A stretch of 63,276 nt of DNA. Origin: Zemynaea arenosa (GTDB lineage: Bacteria > Pseudomonadota > Gammaproteobacteria > Burkholderiales > Burkholderiaceae_D). The first letter of the stretch is position 1. Each line of letters opens with the position of its first letter. Position numbers and translations under genes: made by a program. This document shows, in pieces, positions 53,313 to 62,651 of the stretch. The stretch is taken from NCBI RefSeq assembly GCF_004614185.1, contig NZ_SPVF01000161.1, forward strand, positions 1 to 63,276. Direction: 5' to 3'. The notes beneath the pieces are model-generated. The model saw only the letters and a list, made by a program, of their open reading frames with translations, was not told the DNA's origin and made no database searches.

Positions 53313-54635
53313 ATGCCCCAAGCATCGACGATGCAAGCCTACCGAGCGAGCTTGCTGCACTTTCACGCCGATCCGGCCTTCACCGAGAAGCCGGACGACG
53401 CCTACGCCTACCATGAGGACGGACTGCTCCTCATCGTGGACGGCAAGGTGCACGCCGCCGGCGACTACGCCACGCTCGCGCCCACGCTGCCGCAAGATGT
53501 CACTATTACTGACTACCGCGGCAAGCTGCTCACCCCCGGCTTCATCGACACCCACATCCACTATCCGCAGACGGACATGATCGCGTCCCCGGCCCCGGGC
53601 TTGCTGCCCTGGCTGGAGACCTACACCTTCCCGACCGAGCGCGCCTTCGCCGAGCCGGAGCACGCACGCGAGGTGGCCGACTTCTTCCTCGACGAGCTGC
53701 TGCGCTGCGGGACCACCACCGCGCTGGTCTACTGTACCGTGCACCAGGACTCGGTGGACGCATTCTTCGAGAAAGCCGAACAGCGCAATCTGCGCATGGC
53801 GGCCGGCAAAGTGCTGATGGACCGCCACTGCCCCGATTTCCTGCGCGACTGCGAGAACAATGGCATCCGCGCGTCCGAAGACCTGATCGCCAAATGGCAC
53901 AAGCGTGGCCGCGCCATGTACGCCATCACCCCGCGCTTCGCCCCGACCTCCACCGAGGCGCAATTGCGCGCCACTGGCGAGCTGGCGCAGGCCTATCCGG
54001 ACACCTTCATCCAGACCCACGTCAGCGAAAACCAGGACGAGTGCAAGTGGGTCAAGTCCCTGTTCCCCGAGGCCCGCAGCTACCTGGATGTGTACGACCG
54101 CTACGGACTGATGCGCCCGCGCGCCGTGTTCGGCCACTGCATCTGGCTGGACGACGAGGACTTCGCGCGCATGGCCGCCACTGGATCGGCCGCCGCCGTC
54201 TGCCCCACGTCCAACCTGTTCCTGGGCAGTGGCCTGTTCGACTTCGAGAAGGCCGATGGCCATAAGGTGCCGCTCTCGCTGGCCACCGACGTGGGCGCCG
54301 GGACCTCCTTCTCAATGTTGCAAACGATGAATGAAGCCTATAAAGTAGCGCGCTTGAAAGGCAGTTACCTGCCAGCCATCCGCATGTTCTACCTGGCCAC
54401 CCTGGGCGCGGCGCGCAGCCTGCAGCTCGAAGGGACGATCGGCAGCTTCGCGGTGGGCGCCGAAGCGGACTTCATCGTGCTCGACCCGCAGTGCACGCCG
54501 CTGATGGCGCGCCGCACCGGCCGCCGTGAAAGCCTGGAAGAGCTGCTGTTCGCGCTGGCGCTGCTGGGGGACGACCGCGCCATCGCGGCCTCCTACGCGG
54601 CAGGGCAACTGGTCCACGAACGCCGTCCCAACTGA
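53313..54635 (+). CDS. guaD: Guanine deaminase
   Basis: Amidohydrolase converting guanine to xanthine, the substrate of the XdhAB encoded just upstream. 440 residues. Zinc motif HxH in GFIDTHIHYPQTDM, then QTHVSENQDE, FGHCIWLDDED and the late Asp in LATDVGAGTSFSML. No signal peptide. 12 nt after xdhC, and followed after 10 nt by the adenosine deaminase gene. Confidence 0.95.
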   Translation: MPQASTMQAYRASLLHFHADPAFTEKPDDAYAYHEDGLLLIVDGKVHAAGDYATLAPTLPQDVTITDYRGKLLTPGFIDTHIHYPQTDMIASPAPGLLPWLETYTFPTERAFAEPEHAREVADFFLDELLRCGTTTALVYCTVHQDSVDAFFEKAEQRNLRMAAGKVLMDRHCPDFLRDCENNGIRASEDLIAKWHKRGRAMYAITPRFAPTSTEAQLRATGELAQAYPDTFIQTHVSENQDECKWVKSLFPEARSYLDVYDRYGLMRPRAVFGHCIWLDDEDFARMAATGSAAAVCPTSNLFLGSGLFDFEKADGHKVPLSLATDVGAGTSFSMLQTMNEAYKVARLKGSYLPAIRMFYLATLGAARSLQLEGTIGSFAVGAEADFIVLDPQCTPLMARRTGRRESLEELLFALALLGDDRAIAASYAAGQLVHERRPN

Positions 54636-54645
54636 AAGCACATTC

Positions 54646-56160
54646 ATGCAAAAGACCTTCTGCAGCCTGCTAATCGCCGCGGCGTTCTCGGGCAGCGCGC
54701 TGGCGCCTGCCGCCTTCGCCAAGCCCGCCGCCCCGGCCGCTGCCAAGTCCAGCAAGGCCAGCAAGGCCAACGAAGCGGCCACCGCGCGCCTGTACGCCGC
54801 GCTGGTCAAGGGCCCGGAGCCGAAGCTGGCCGAGCTGGCCATGTTCATGACCCAGCTGCCCAAGGGCGGCGACCTGCACCACCACTACTCGGGCGCCATC
54901 TACGCCGAGCAGTACCTGGAGTGGGTCGGCAAGATGGGTTACTGCGTGAACAAGATCAGCCTGCGCATCGAGACCGACAAGGCCGTGGCCGAATCGCAGA
55001 AGGCGCTCAAGCCAGCTGAAAAGACCTGCCTGAGCACCCAGGAAGTGCTGGCCGACGACTTCACCCTGAGCCAGGTGCTGCAGAAGTGGTCCAGCAAGGA
55101 CTTCTATAACCACAGCGGCCCGCAGCTGCCACCGGACCGCACCTTCTTCGACACCTTCGGCTACTTCGGCCCGGTGTCCAACGATAACTTCAACGAAGGC
55201 CTGCAGGTGCTCAAGCGCCGCGCCATCGATGAGAACGTGGCCTATATCGAGACTATGTTCAAGATGGCCCCGCCGAACGCCGACGACGCGCAGTGGGACG
55301 CCGCCGTGCTGGCGGCGCCGGACGACGCCGCGCTCACGGCCCAGTTCAAGGCCATGCAGACGGCGCTCGACCAGGATCAGGCCTTCACGGCCCGCATGAC
55401 CGACTTCGTCAACAAGGTGAAGGCCGCCAGCGCCGGCATCGACGACGACCGCTTCACCATGCGCTACCAGACCTACGTTCTGCGCCTGCTGCCGCCGTCG
55501 CAGGTGTTCTCGTCGATGGTGGGCGCGTTCAAGTCGGCCCAGCAGAGCGGCGGCCTGATCGTCGGTGTGAACATCGTCGGCCAGGAATCGCAGTACATCT
55601 CGATGCGCGACTACACCCTGCACATGAAGATGTTCCAGTACCTGCACGCCCTGTACCCGGACGTGAAGCTGGCCCTGCACGCGGGCGAGCTGTCGCTGGG
55701 CATGGTGCCGCCGGAAGGGATGAAATTCCACATCCAGCAGGCCGTGGACGTGGCGGGCGCCTCGCGTATCGGCCACGGCATCGACCTGGCCTACGAGGCC
55801 GATCCGGTCACGCTGATGAAGACCATGAAGGACAAGGGCATCGCGGTCGAGATCAACCTCACCAGCAACGGCTTCATCAACGGTGTGAGCGGCGCCAACC
55901 ATCCGATCACGCTGTACCGCAAGTTTGGCGTGCCCTACGTGATCTCCACTGATGACGCCGGGGTGACCCGCCATACCTTGTCGCATGAATACGTGTTGCT
56001 GGCCAGCCGCTACCAGCCGGACTATGCCGAGGTGAAGCGCGTGTCTTATAACAGCATTCGCCACAGCTTCCTGGCCGGGGCCGACAAGCAGCGCCTGCTC
56101 AAGCAGCTGGATGCCCGCTTTGCCACGTTCGAAGCGGCCATGGCAAAGCGCCCCCACTGA
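54646..56160 (+). CDS. Exported adenosine deaminase-family protein
   Basis: A 504-residue metal-dependent deaminase with a cleavable signal peptide (cleavage near residue 25, AAFA|KP), so it should act in the periplasm or outside. Adenosine/AMP deaminase motifs: GGDLHHHYSGAIYAEQYLEW (metal His 78/80), LALHAGE, RIGHGIDLAY and STDDAGVTRHTLSHEY. Its length and signal resemble the secreted ADGF/ADA2-like group rather than cytoplasmic Add. It would turn extracellular adenosine into inosine, feeding the purine genes upstream. Confidence 0.88.
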   Translation: MQKTFCSLLIAAAFSGSALAPAAFAKPAAPAAAKSSKASKANEAATARLYAALVKGPEPKLAELAMFMTQLPKGGDLHHHYSGAIYAEQYLEWVGKMGYCVNKISLRIETDKAVAESQKALKPAEKTCLSTQEVLADDFTLSQVLQKWSSKDFYNHSGPQLPPDRTFFDTFGYFGPVSNDNFNEGLQVLKRRAIDENVAYIETMFKMAPPNADDAQWDAAVLAAPDDAALTAQFKAMQTALDQDQAFTARMTDFVNKVKAASAGIDDDRFTMRYQTYVLRLLPPSQVFSSMVGAFKSAQQSGGLIVGVNIVGQESQYISMRDYTLHMKMFQYLHALYPDVKLALHAGELSLGMVPPEGMKFHIQQAVDVAGASRIGHGIDLAYEADPVTLMKTMKDKGIAVEINLTSNGFINGVSGANHPITLYRKFGVPYVISTDDAGVTRHTLSHEYVLLASRYQPDYAEVKRVSYNSIRHSFLAGADKQRLLKQLDARFATFEAAMAKRPH

Positions 56161-56235
56161 GGGGGTGCCGCGTTTCTTGACAGGAACGTTTAGACATAAG
56201 GCGTATTTTTGATATAAATCAGTATCTTACGTAGC

Positions 56236-56251
56236 TGGTCCGCTTTTTGCT
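56236..56251 (+). promoter_or_regulatory. Sigma-54-type (-24/-12) promoter of the PEP-CTERM gene
   Basis: TGGTCC (56236-56241), 5 nt, then TTGCT (56247-56251). The invariant GG and GC are exactly 10 nt apart, as sigma-54 promoters require (consensus TGGCAC-N5-TTGCW). The transcript start would be near 56262, and the gene has AAAGGAG before its ATG. PEP-CTERM genes are often under a sigma-54 response regulator (PrsR). Confidence 0.7.
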
Positions 56252-56289
56252 CTACAGGGCATGCCTATTTCATAAAGGAGAAAATAGAC

Positions 56290-56952
56290 ATGTCTGATCG
56301 TTCAACCGCACTTCTCAGCCGTACCGCTGTTGCCGGGGCCCTGGCCCTGGCACTGTGCAGCCCCTCCCACGCCTCGGTGATCCTCGCGGGCAATGCCGTC
56401 ACCGGGAACCAGACCGGTACCTGTTCCTTCCAATGTAGTACGTCCAGCGTTGCCGAGAATTTTCACCTCGGCAGCAATGCGACGATCGAAAGCCTGACGG
56501 TCTACGTGTCCGCGTCGCCCGGCACCCCGCCGCCAGCCACCGCCCAATGGAGCCTGTTCGCTGGTACCGCCACGCCGGGCGCGCTGCTGGGGTCAGGCAC
56601 CGTCACCGGCAGCTATGTGGACACTGGCGCCGATCTCGGCAATTTCCCAGGGTGGAACATCTACGCCCTGACGTTCGACATCGCCGACCTGTCCCTATCG
56701 GCAGGCGATTACTGGATGGGCCTGCATGTTTCGACCAACGGCCCGAGCGTGTTCTGGGCGGACACCACCACGGGTGACCACAAGTACGCGACCTCGACCG
56801 GGCAGGGCTGGACCGTCTACAGCGGCGTGCCGAACTACGCCTTCGCAGTCAATGGCAGCGTGAACGCCGTACAAGTGCCGGAGCCGGCCACGCTGCTGCT
56901 GTCGGGCTTGGGCCTGGCCGGACTGATGTTGGGCCGCCGCACCCGCCGCTGA
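56290..56952 (+). CDS. PEP-CTERM sorting-domain exported protein
   Basis: A 220-residue protein with a signal peptide of about 28 residues (AVAGALALALCSPSHAS) and a C-terminal PEP-CTERM tag: VPEPATLLLSGLGLAGLML followed by the basic RRTRR. In organisms with exosortase the tag is recognised, cut, and the protein released to the surface or to exopolysaccharide. The central part is beta-rich and unassigned. No exosortase gene is in the window. Confidence 0.9.
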   Translation: MSDRSTALLSRTAVAGALALALCSPSHASVILAGNAVTGNQTGTCSFQCSTSSVAENFHLGSNATIESLTVYVSASPGTPPPATAQWSLFAGTATPGALLGSGTVTGSYVDTGADLGNFPGWNIYALTFDIADLSLSAGDYWMGLHVSTNGPSVFWADTTTGDHKYATSTGQGWTVYSGVPNYAFAVNGSVNAVQVPEPATLLLSGLGLAGLMLGRRTRR

Positions 56953-56971
56953 CCTGGGCATTCCTATCGGA

Positions 56972-56994
56972 AGGGCGCCTGCGGGCGCCCTTTT
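56972..56994 (+). terminator. Intrinsic terminator after the PEP-CTERM gene
   Basis: AGGGCGCC (56972-56979) pairs with GGCGCCCT (56984-56991) over a 4-nt loop and ends in TTTT. Confidence 0.82.
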
Positions 56995-57000
56995 GTTATT

Positions 57001-57383
57001 TGGAAATCTTGCAAATAAGCTCACTGTGTGGCACTCATGCTACACAAATGGCTGTCTTCGCCGACCTTTGTTGAAAATCCCGATGAAAGGATTTCAGCGA
57101 GAAATGGCTCATTTATAATCCCGCCGAGACCGCCACCCTCGCAGAACCCTCCAGATCCACGGTATTTATTTCGCCGTCGTATAAATTCCGAACAGAAATC
57201 GAATTTGTCATCCGTGGGTCGCTCATGCATATTTGTCCAATCGTCATGAACTTTTGTCATGGGGATGACATATCGGAGCGCTAGAGTTCGGCGTTTGGCA
57301 GTGGGTAAGGCCTGAAAGTGTGTAGCAAAAGCAGGGGTCCCGCGCGGACCCACCATAACTAGTATTTTTTTGGGGTTACAACA
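57001..57383 (+). promoter_or_regulatory. Leader of the TonB-dependent receptor gene with inverted repeats
   Basis: A 380-bp stretch without a convincing gene. It contains TGTCAT-GGGG-ATGACA (57255-57270), a perfect dyad, plus further TGTCAT/CGTCAT copies at 57206 and 57242. A GC hairpin, GGGTCC (57335-57340) with GGACCC (57346-57351), lies 33 nt before the start. These could be operators and a leader hairpin controlling the receptor. A 73-codon frame inside (57028-57249) looks spurious. Confidence 0.45.
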
Positions 57384-60300
57384 ATGATCAGTCAAAAACG
57401 GATTCAGCTCACGAAGCTGGCGCTCGCCCTGTCGATCGCTCTGTCCGCTACGCCATCGTTCGCGCAGAACACCACCTCGGCAGTCGGCGGCCGGGTCGTG
57501 GCCGCCGACGGCAAGCCGGCCGCTGGCGCGCAAGTGTCCATCGTCCACACCGAGTCGGGTTCGGTCAACAACGTGGTTGCTGATGCGGAAGGCCGCTACG
57601 TGGCCCGCGGCCTGCGCGCCGGCGGTCCGTACACGATCATCGTCACCAAGGATGGTGTCACCGACAAGCACGAAGGCGTGTTCCTGAACCTGGCGGAAAC
57701 CGCCCAGGTCGACGCCACCCTGGGCGCCCCGATCCAGACCGTGACCGTGGCGGGCAAGGCCGCCCGCTCCGAGATCTTCTCCAAGACCTCGATGGGCTCC
57801 GGTACCGCAATCAGCCCGACCGAACTGCAGGCCCAGGCCTCCATCCAGCGCAACCTGCAAGACTATGCGCGCATGGACCCGCGCGTGTCGCAGACCGACA
57901 AAGAGCGCGGCGAGATGTCCGTGGGTGGCCAGAACTCCCGCTACAACAGCCTGACCATTGACGGCGTGGCCGTGAACGACACCTTCGGCCTGGAAGCGAG
58001 CGGTTCGCCGACCTCCAAGCAGCCGATCTCGATCGAGGCAATCCAGTCGGTGCAGGTGAACGTTGCCAACTACGACGTGACCCAGAAGGGCTACACCGGC
58101 GCCAACGTGAACGCCGTCACCAAGTCCGGTACCAACAACTGGAAGGGCTCGGTCTACTACGTGTTCCGTAACGACAAGCTGGCCGGCGACCGTTACAACG
58201 CATCCAACGACACCTTCTTCGCCCCGCCGAAGTTCGAAGAAAAGACCAAGGGCTTCACCGTGGGTGGCCCGCTGATCCAGGACAAGCTGTTCCTGTTCGC
58301 CAACGTGGAAGAGCTGCGCTCCTCGCGCTCGGCCCCGGCCTACGGCCCGATCGGCAGCTCCAACACCAACGTCGGCATCTCGACGGACCTGATCGCCCAG
58401 CTGCAAAACGTGGCCCAGTCGCGCTACGGCATCGACGTCGGCACCCTGAACGTGCCGGAAGGCACCGAGCTGGTCGTGCGTGACCGCCTGCTGAAACTGG
58501 ACTGGAACATCAACGACAACCATCGCCTGATGGTGCGCTGGTCCAAGACCGACCAGAACGAACCGATCTTCCCGAACTTCTCGGACAACGCGCTGTCGCT
58601 GTCGTCCTGGTGGTACAACCAGGGCAAGTCGATCGAGACCGTGGTCGGCCAGCTGTTCAGCGACTGGACCCCGACCTTCTCGACCGAATTCAAGGTCTCC
58701 TCGCGCGACTATGACTCGGTGCCGATCAACAACGCGCGCCTGCCGGCCATGGCGCTGCAGGTGTCGGGTCCGAACCCGCCGGGCACGGCAAGCAATGTCC
58801 CGACCTCGAACCGCTTCCTGGACTTCGGTACCGAACTGTCCCGCCAGAACAACGTCCTGCGCACCCGCACCAAGGACGTCTACCTGGGCGCCAACTGGTC
58901 CAAGGGCGATCACGAGATCAAGTTCGGCATGGACTACAACAAGAACGACATTTACAACGCGTTCCTGCAGAACGTGTTTGGTAATTACACGTTCGGTTGC
59001 ATCAACTCGTCCGCCACCTTGACCTACACCTTCGGCGCCGTCAGCTGCGGCACCGCGGACGCGGCCACCATCCAGAAGGCGATCCTCGAGAACTACTCGC
59101 GCGGCCGTCCGCTGAACTACCAGGTGCAAGTGCCGGTCGCCGGCGGTTCGCTGACCAACGCGATCGCCCGCTTCACGCTGTACGATGAAGGCTTCTTCGC
59201 CCAGGACACCTGGAGCGTCAACAACAACCTGACCGTCAACGCCGGCGTGCGTCTCGACCGCAACCTGGTCGGCGGCCGTCCGCTGAAGAACGACGTTGTG
59301 TCGCAGGCTTACGTGGCCGGCAATGCCGCCACCGGCGCCCGCGCCACCGGCGGCTTCGGCATGAACAACCAGCAGGTGCCGGATGACACCAAGCTGTGGC
59401 AGCCGCGCGTCGGCTTCAACTATAAGCTCAGCAGCGAGCGCCTGATGCAGGTGCGCGGCGGCTTCGGCCTGTTCCAGGGCGCGGCGATGAGCGTGTGGAT
59501 GTCGAACGCGTTCTCCAACCCGGGCGTGGCCACCCGCATCGTGGGTTGCGGCACCTCCGGCTTCCCGGCCTGCCCGCCGACCGACGGCATCTTCAGCCCG
59601 AACCCGGACGCCCAGCCGACCAGCTTCCCGGGCTCGACCCCGGCCGCCAACGTGGACCTGCTGGATCCGTCGTTCAAGCAGCCGTCGATCCTGAAAGCCA
59701 ACCTGGCGTTCGACACCGAACTGCCGTGGTACGGCCTGACCTTCACGGCCGAGTACCTGTACACCAAGAACAAGGACTCGATCTACTACAAGAATCTGAA
59801 CCTGGGTGACCCGACCCGCACCGGAACCGACGGCCGTGCGCTGTACTACACGCCGCAGGCCTACAACCCGGCATGCTGGACCGCGACCGGCGGCACCATC
59901 ACCAGCGGCGTGTGCTCGGGCTTCCGTGCCAAGGCGCTGTCGAACGCCAGCTTCAACAACGTTCTGCTGGCCACCAACAGCGATCAGGGCAAGGGCTCGA
60001 TCTTCACCCTGCAACTGTCCAAGCCGCTGTCGAAGGGCTTCGGCTGGTCGGTGTCGACCACCCACACCAAGGCCACCGAAGTGTCGCCGCTGACCTCCTC
60101 GACCTCGTCGTCGAACTACTCGGGACGCTCGGTGTTCAACCCGAACGAAGACGTGGCCGCCAACTCGGCCTACCTGGTCAAGGACCGTATCAACGCCAAC
60201 CTGACCTGGCAGAAGAAGTTCTTCGGCGAATACAAGACCTCGCTGGGCATCTTCTACGAAGGCCGCTCGGGCAAGCCGTATTCCTGGACCATCAACAATG

Positions 60301-60800
60301 ACCTCAACGGTGATGGCCTGGCGGGTAACGACCTGATGTACATCCCGAAGGCGTTCGGTTCGGGCGAAGTCACCTTCTACGGCGACACCGCGACCAACCA
60401 CACCAACGAGCAGAAGTTCTGGGACGTCGTGAATGCCGACGAAGAACTGCGTGACGCAGCCGGCCGCGTGACCAAGCGTGGCGAAGCCTTCGCACCGTGG
60501 ACCAACTCGTTCGACATGCGCATCAGCCAGGAGATCCCGGGCTTCATGGCGGGCCAGAAGGGCACTTTCACCCTGGACTTCCTGAACGTCGGCAACCTGC
60601 TGAACAAGCGCTGGGGCCGGATCCCGGAAGTGGGCTTCCAGTCCAATGGCGGCCAGGCGCGCAGCTTTGTTGACTACGGCGGCCTGGATGCAAATGGCCA
60701 CTACATCTACATCGTGCGTAGCGTGGAAACCGTCAACCTGCGTCAGACCAAGGGCGAGTCCCAGTGGGCGATCCAGGCGACCGTCAAGTACGAGTTCTGA
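57384..60800 (+). CDS. TonB-dependent receptor, Oar-like, with N-terminal carboxypeptidase-regulatory domain
   Basis: A 1138-residue outer-membrane protein. Signal peptide of about 27 residues (LALSIALSATPSFAQ). A CarboxypepD_reg-like beta-sandwich (about 30-115; VGGRVVAADGKPAAGAQVSIV) is followed by a plug domain (MSVGGQNSRYNSLTIDGVAVND) and a long beta-barrel ending in Phe (VKYEF), as outer-membrane barrels do. It belongs to the Oar/OmpA-related receptor group. The substrate is unknown; the neighbours suggest nucleosides or oligonucleotides, but that is inference. It has its own leader and terminator, so it is a single transcript. Confidence 0.88.
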   Translation: MISQKRIQLTKLALALSIALSATPSFAQNTTSAVGGRVVAADGKPAAGAQVSIVHTESGSVNNVVADAEGRYVARGLRAGGPYTIIVTKDGVTDKHEGVFLNLAETAQVDATLGAPIQTVTVAGKAARSEIFSKTSMGSGTAISPTELQAQASIQRNLQDYARMDPRVSQTDKERGEMSVGGQNSRYNSLTIDGVAVNDTFGLEASGSPTSKQPISIEAIQSVQVNVANYDVTQKGYTGANVNAVTKSGTNNWKGSVYYVFRNDKLAGDRYNASNDTFFAPPKFEEKTKGFTVGGPLIQDKLFLFANVEELRSSRSAPAYGPIGSSNTNVGISTDLIAQLQNVAQSRYGIDVGTLNVPEGTELVVRDRLLKLDWNINDNHRLMVRWSKTDQNEPIFPNFSDNALSLSSWWYNQGKSIETVVGQLFSDWTPTFSTEFKVSSRDYDSVPINNARLPAMALQVSGPNPPGTASNVPTSNRFLDFGTELSRQNNVLRTRTKDVYLGANWSKGDHEIKFGMDYNKNDIYNAFLQNVFGNYTFGCINSSATLTYTFGAVSCGTADAATIQKAILENYSRGRPLNYQVQVPVAGGSLTNAIARFTLYDEGFFAQDTWSVNNNLTVNAGVRLDRNLVGGRPLKNDVVSQAYVAGNAATGARATGGFGMNNQQVPDDTKLWQPRVGFNYKLSSERLMQVRGGFGLFQGAAMSVWMSNAFSNPGVATRIVGCGTSGFPACPPTDGIFSPNPDAQPTSFPGSTPAANVDLLDPSFKQPSILKANLAFDTELPWYGLTFTAEYLYTKNKDSIYYKNLNLGDPTRTGTDGRALYYTPQAYNPACWTATGGTITSGVCSGFRAKALSNASFNNVLLATNSDQGKGSIFTLQLSKPLSKGFGWSVSTTHTKATEVSPLTSSTSSSNYSGRSVFNPNEDVAANSAYLVKDRINANLTWQKKFFGEYKTSLGIFYEGRSGKPYSWTINNDLNGDGLAGNDLMYIPKAFGSGEVTFYGDTATNHTNEQKFWDVVNADEELRDAAGRVTKRGEAFAPWTNSFDMRISQEIPGFMAGQKGTFTLDFLNVGNLLNKRWGRIPEVGFQSNGGQARSFVDYGGLDANGHYIYIVRSVETVNLRQTKGESQWAIQATVKYEF

Positions 60801-60828
60801 TCCTCGTCGCATGACTTAGCAGGACTGC

Positions 60829-60857
60829 AAGGCCGGTGGCGACACCGGCCTTTTTTT
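60829..60857 (+). terminator. Intrinsic terminator after the TonB-dependent receptor gene
   Basis: AAGGCCGGTG (60829-60838) pairs perfectly with CACCGGCCTT (60843-60852) around a GCGA loop, followed by a T-run. Confidence 0.92.
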
Positions 60858-60941
60858 ATGTTCTGTGGCGTACGTTCCGATACAAAATTCACTCGCCGGC
60901 TGCCTGTGATCGCCGCAGGCTTTCGGTTATGCTTGAGGGCT

Positions 60942-62651
60942 ATGAAGATTGCCTTGACTCCCACCGCGGCCCTGCTCTCGGCTGCGCTCCTGCTGGGCGG
61001 CTGCGCGAGCCTGACCGCCCTCCAGCCGGCAGCGCCCCGCCAGCCGATCACCATCAACCTGGTGGCGCTGAACGACTTCCACGGCAACCTGGAGCCGAGC
61101 AAGTTCACCTACACCGATGCGAACGGCCAGAAGGTCACCCTGCAGGCCGGCGGTATCGACGCCGTGGCCGCCGCGGTCAACGCCTGGCGCCAGCAGGACC
61201 GCGATCTGCTGCTGGTCGGCGCCGGTGACCTGGTGGGGGCCAGCCCCGCGCTCTCGTCGATGTGGGCGGACGAACCGACCATTCACGCACTCAATCTCGT
61301 CGGCCTGAATTTCAGCTCGGTCGGCAACCACGAATTCGACAGCGGGCGCATGGAGCTGCTGCGCCAGCAGCATGGCGGCTGCGTGTCCCCACGCCCCGCC
61401 AAGGCATGCAAGTTCGCGCCCGATTTCAAGGGCGCGCAGTTCACCTACATGGTCTCCAACGTCGTCGACGCCAAGACCGGCAAGCCGTTCCTGCCCGCCT
61501 GGCACATCGCGGACGTGAAGGGCGTGAAGATCGCCTTCCTCGGCGCCGTGGTGCGCGGCGCCGCCGACCTGGTGCTGCCGTCCGGGATCGAAGGCTTGTC
61601 CTTCGAAGACGAAGCCGATTCCATTAACAAGGTGCTGCCCGCGGCGCGCGCCGCCGGGGCCACCGTGTTCGTGGTCCTGATCCACGAGGGCGGCCAGACC
61701 AAGGAGCGCTTCGACCAGCCGGACTGCCAGCATCTGGAAGGCCCGATCGTCGATATCGCCAAACGCCTGGATCCGGCCATCCGCCTGGTGGTGAGCGGGC
61801 ATACGCACAAGGGCTACCAGTGCAAGTCCAACGGCCGCTTCATCACCCAGGCTGAGACGGCGGGACACGTCCTGTCGCGCATCGCGCTGTCCGTGGACCC
61901 CGCGACCCGCACCCTGCAGGACGTCGCCGTGAAGAACGTGATCGTCAAGCCGGGCGACTATCCATCCGTGCCCGCGGTGAGCGCTTATCTCGCCACCGTC
62001 AAGGCCCGCAGCGATGCCGCGCTCCAGCAGCCGGTGGCACGTGTGGCGGTGCGCTCGATGACGCGCGAGCTGTCGGCCGCCGGCGAATCCGCGCTGGGCG
62101 ACCTGGTCGCGGACGCAGTGCTCGATGCCGCCGCCCCGTATGGCGCGCAGATCGGCTTCATGAACACCGCTGGCATGCGCAAGGATTTCGACGTCGGCGC
62201 CGACCTGCGCGCCACCTTCGGCCAAGCCCAGATCGTGCTCCCGTTCGGGAACACCATCGTCCTGATGGACCTCACCGGCGCCCAGCTGTACGACCTGCTG
62301 GAGCACCAGTGGGAGCGCGAGAAGGTGGACGTGAACCACTCCATGCTGCAGGTCTCGAACGGCTTTGCCTATCGCTGGGATGGCACCCAGCCGCGCGGCG
62401 CACGCGTAATCCGCGGCAGCATGACCCTGAACGGCCAGCCCATCGACGAGAAGAAGCTGTACCGCGTGGCCGCGAATAACTTCCTGGCAGAAGGCGGCGA
62501 TGGCTTCCCGACCTTCCGCGAAGCTGCGAACTCGCGCGACACCGGCATCCGCGATATCGATGCCTTCACCGCCTACCTGCAGAAGCGCGAGCAGGCCGGA
62601 AAGCCGGCTGGTTTCGAGAAGCCGCAAGGGCGCTTCGAGCGCGTGAAATGA
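60942..62651 (+). CDS. 5'-nucleotidase/UshA-like metallophosphatase lipoprotein
   Basis: A 569-residue protein with a lipoprotein signal (LLLGGC, lipid Cys at 21). N-terminal calcineurin-like metallophosphatase domain: NLVALNDFHGNLEPS, VGAGDLVGASPALS, SVGNHEFDSG, VLIHEGG and VVSGHTHKGYQC supply the two-metal site. The C-terminal 5'-nucleotidase domain (about 390-560) has LGDLVADAVLDAA, GFMNTAGMRKDF, PFGNTIVLMDLTG and NNFLAEGGDGF. It would dephosphorylate nucleotides in the periplasm. GAGGG precedes the ATG. The stop overlaps the next gene. Confidence 0.92.
   Translation: MKIALTPTAALLSAALLLGGCASLTALQPAAPRQPITINLVALNDFHGNLEPSKFTYTDANGQKVTLQAGGIDAVAAAVNAWRQQDRDLLLVGAGDLVGASPALSSMWADEPTIHALNLVGLNFSSVGNHEFDSGRMELLRQQHGGCVSPRPAKACKFAPDFKGAQFTYMVSNVVDAKTGKPFLPAWHIADVKGVKIAFLGAVVRGAADLVLPSGIEGLSFEDEADSINKVLPAARAAGATVFVVLIHEGGQTKERFDQPDCQHLEGPIVDIAKRLDPAIRLVVSGHTHKGYQCKSNGRFITQAETAGHVLSRIALSVDPATRTLQDVAVKNVIVKPGDYPSVPAVSAYLATVKARSDAALQQPVARVAVRSMTRELSAAGESALGDLVADAVLDAAAPYGAQIGFMNTAGMRKDFDVGADLRATFGQAQIVLPFGNTIVLMDLTGAQLYDLLEHQWEREKVDVNHSMLQVSNGFAYRWDGTQPRGARVIRGSMTLNGQPIDEKKLYRVAANNFLAEGGDGFPTFREAANSRDTGIRDIDAFTAYLQKREQAGKPAGFEKPQGRFERVK

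Noticed and set aside
56581..56610. GGGGTCAGGCACCG inside the PEP-CTERM gene as another REP
   Set aside because: It is a single half-match without an inverted partner or the flanking ACC/GGT, and is easily explained by codons for a Gly-Ser-Gly-Thr stretch.
57028..57249. 73-codon frame upstream of the TonB-dependent receptor gene
   Set aside because: No ribosome-binding site, Ser/Pro/Arg-rich with no motif, and it overlaps putative operator repeats.
57021..60812. Very long open frame (over 1200 codons) antisense to the TonB-dependent receptor gene
   Set aside because: It is the shadow of a high-GC coding region with regular codon bias. The sense frame has a signal peptide, plug and barrel, while the antisense product is repetitive Val/Gly/Arg sequence with no domain.
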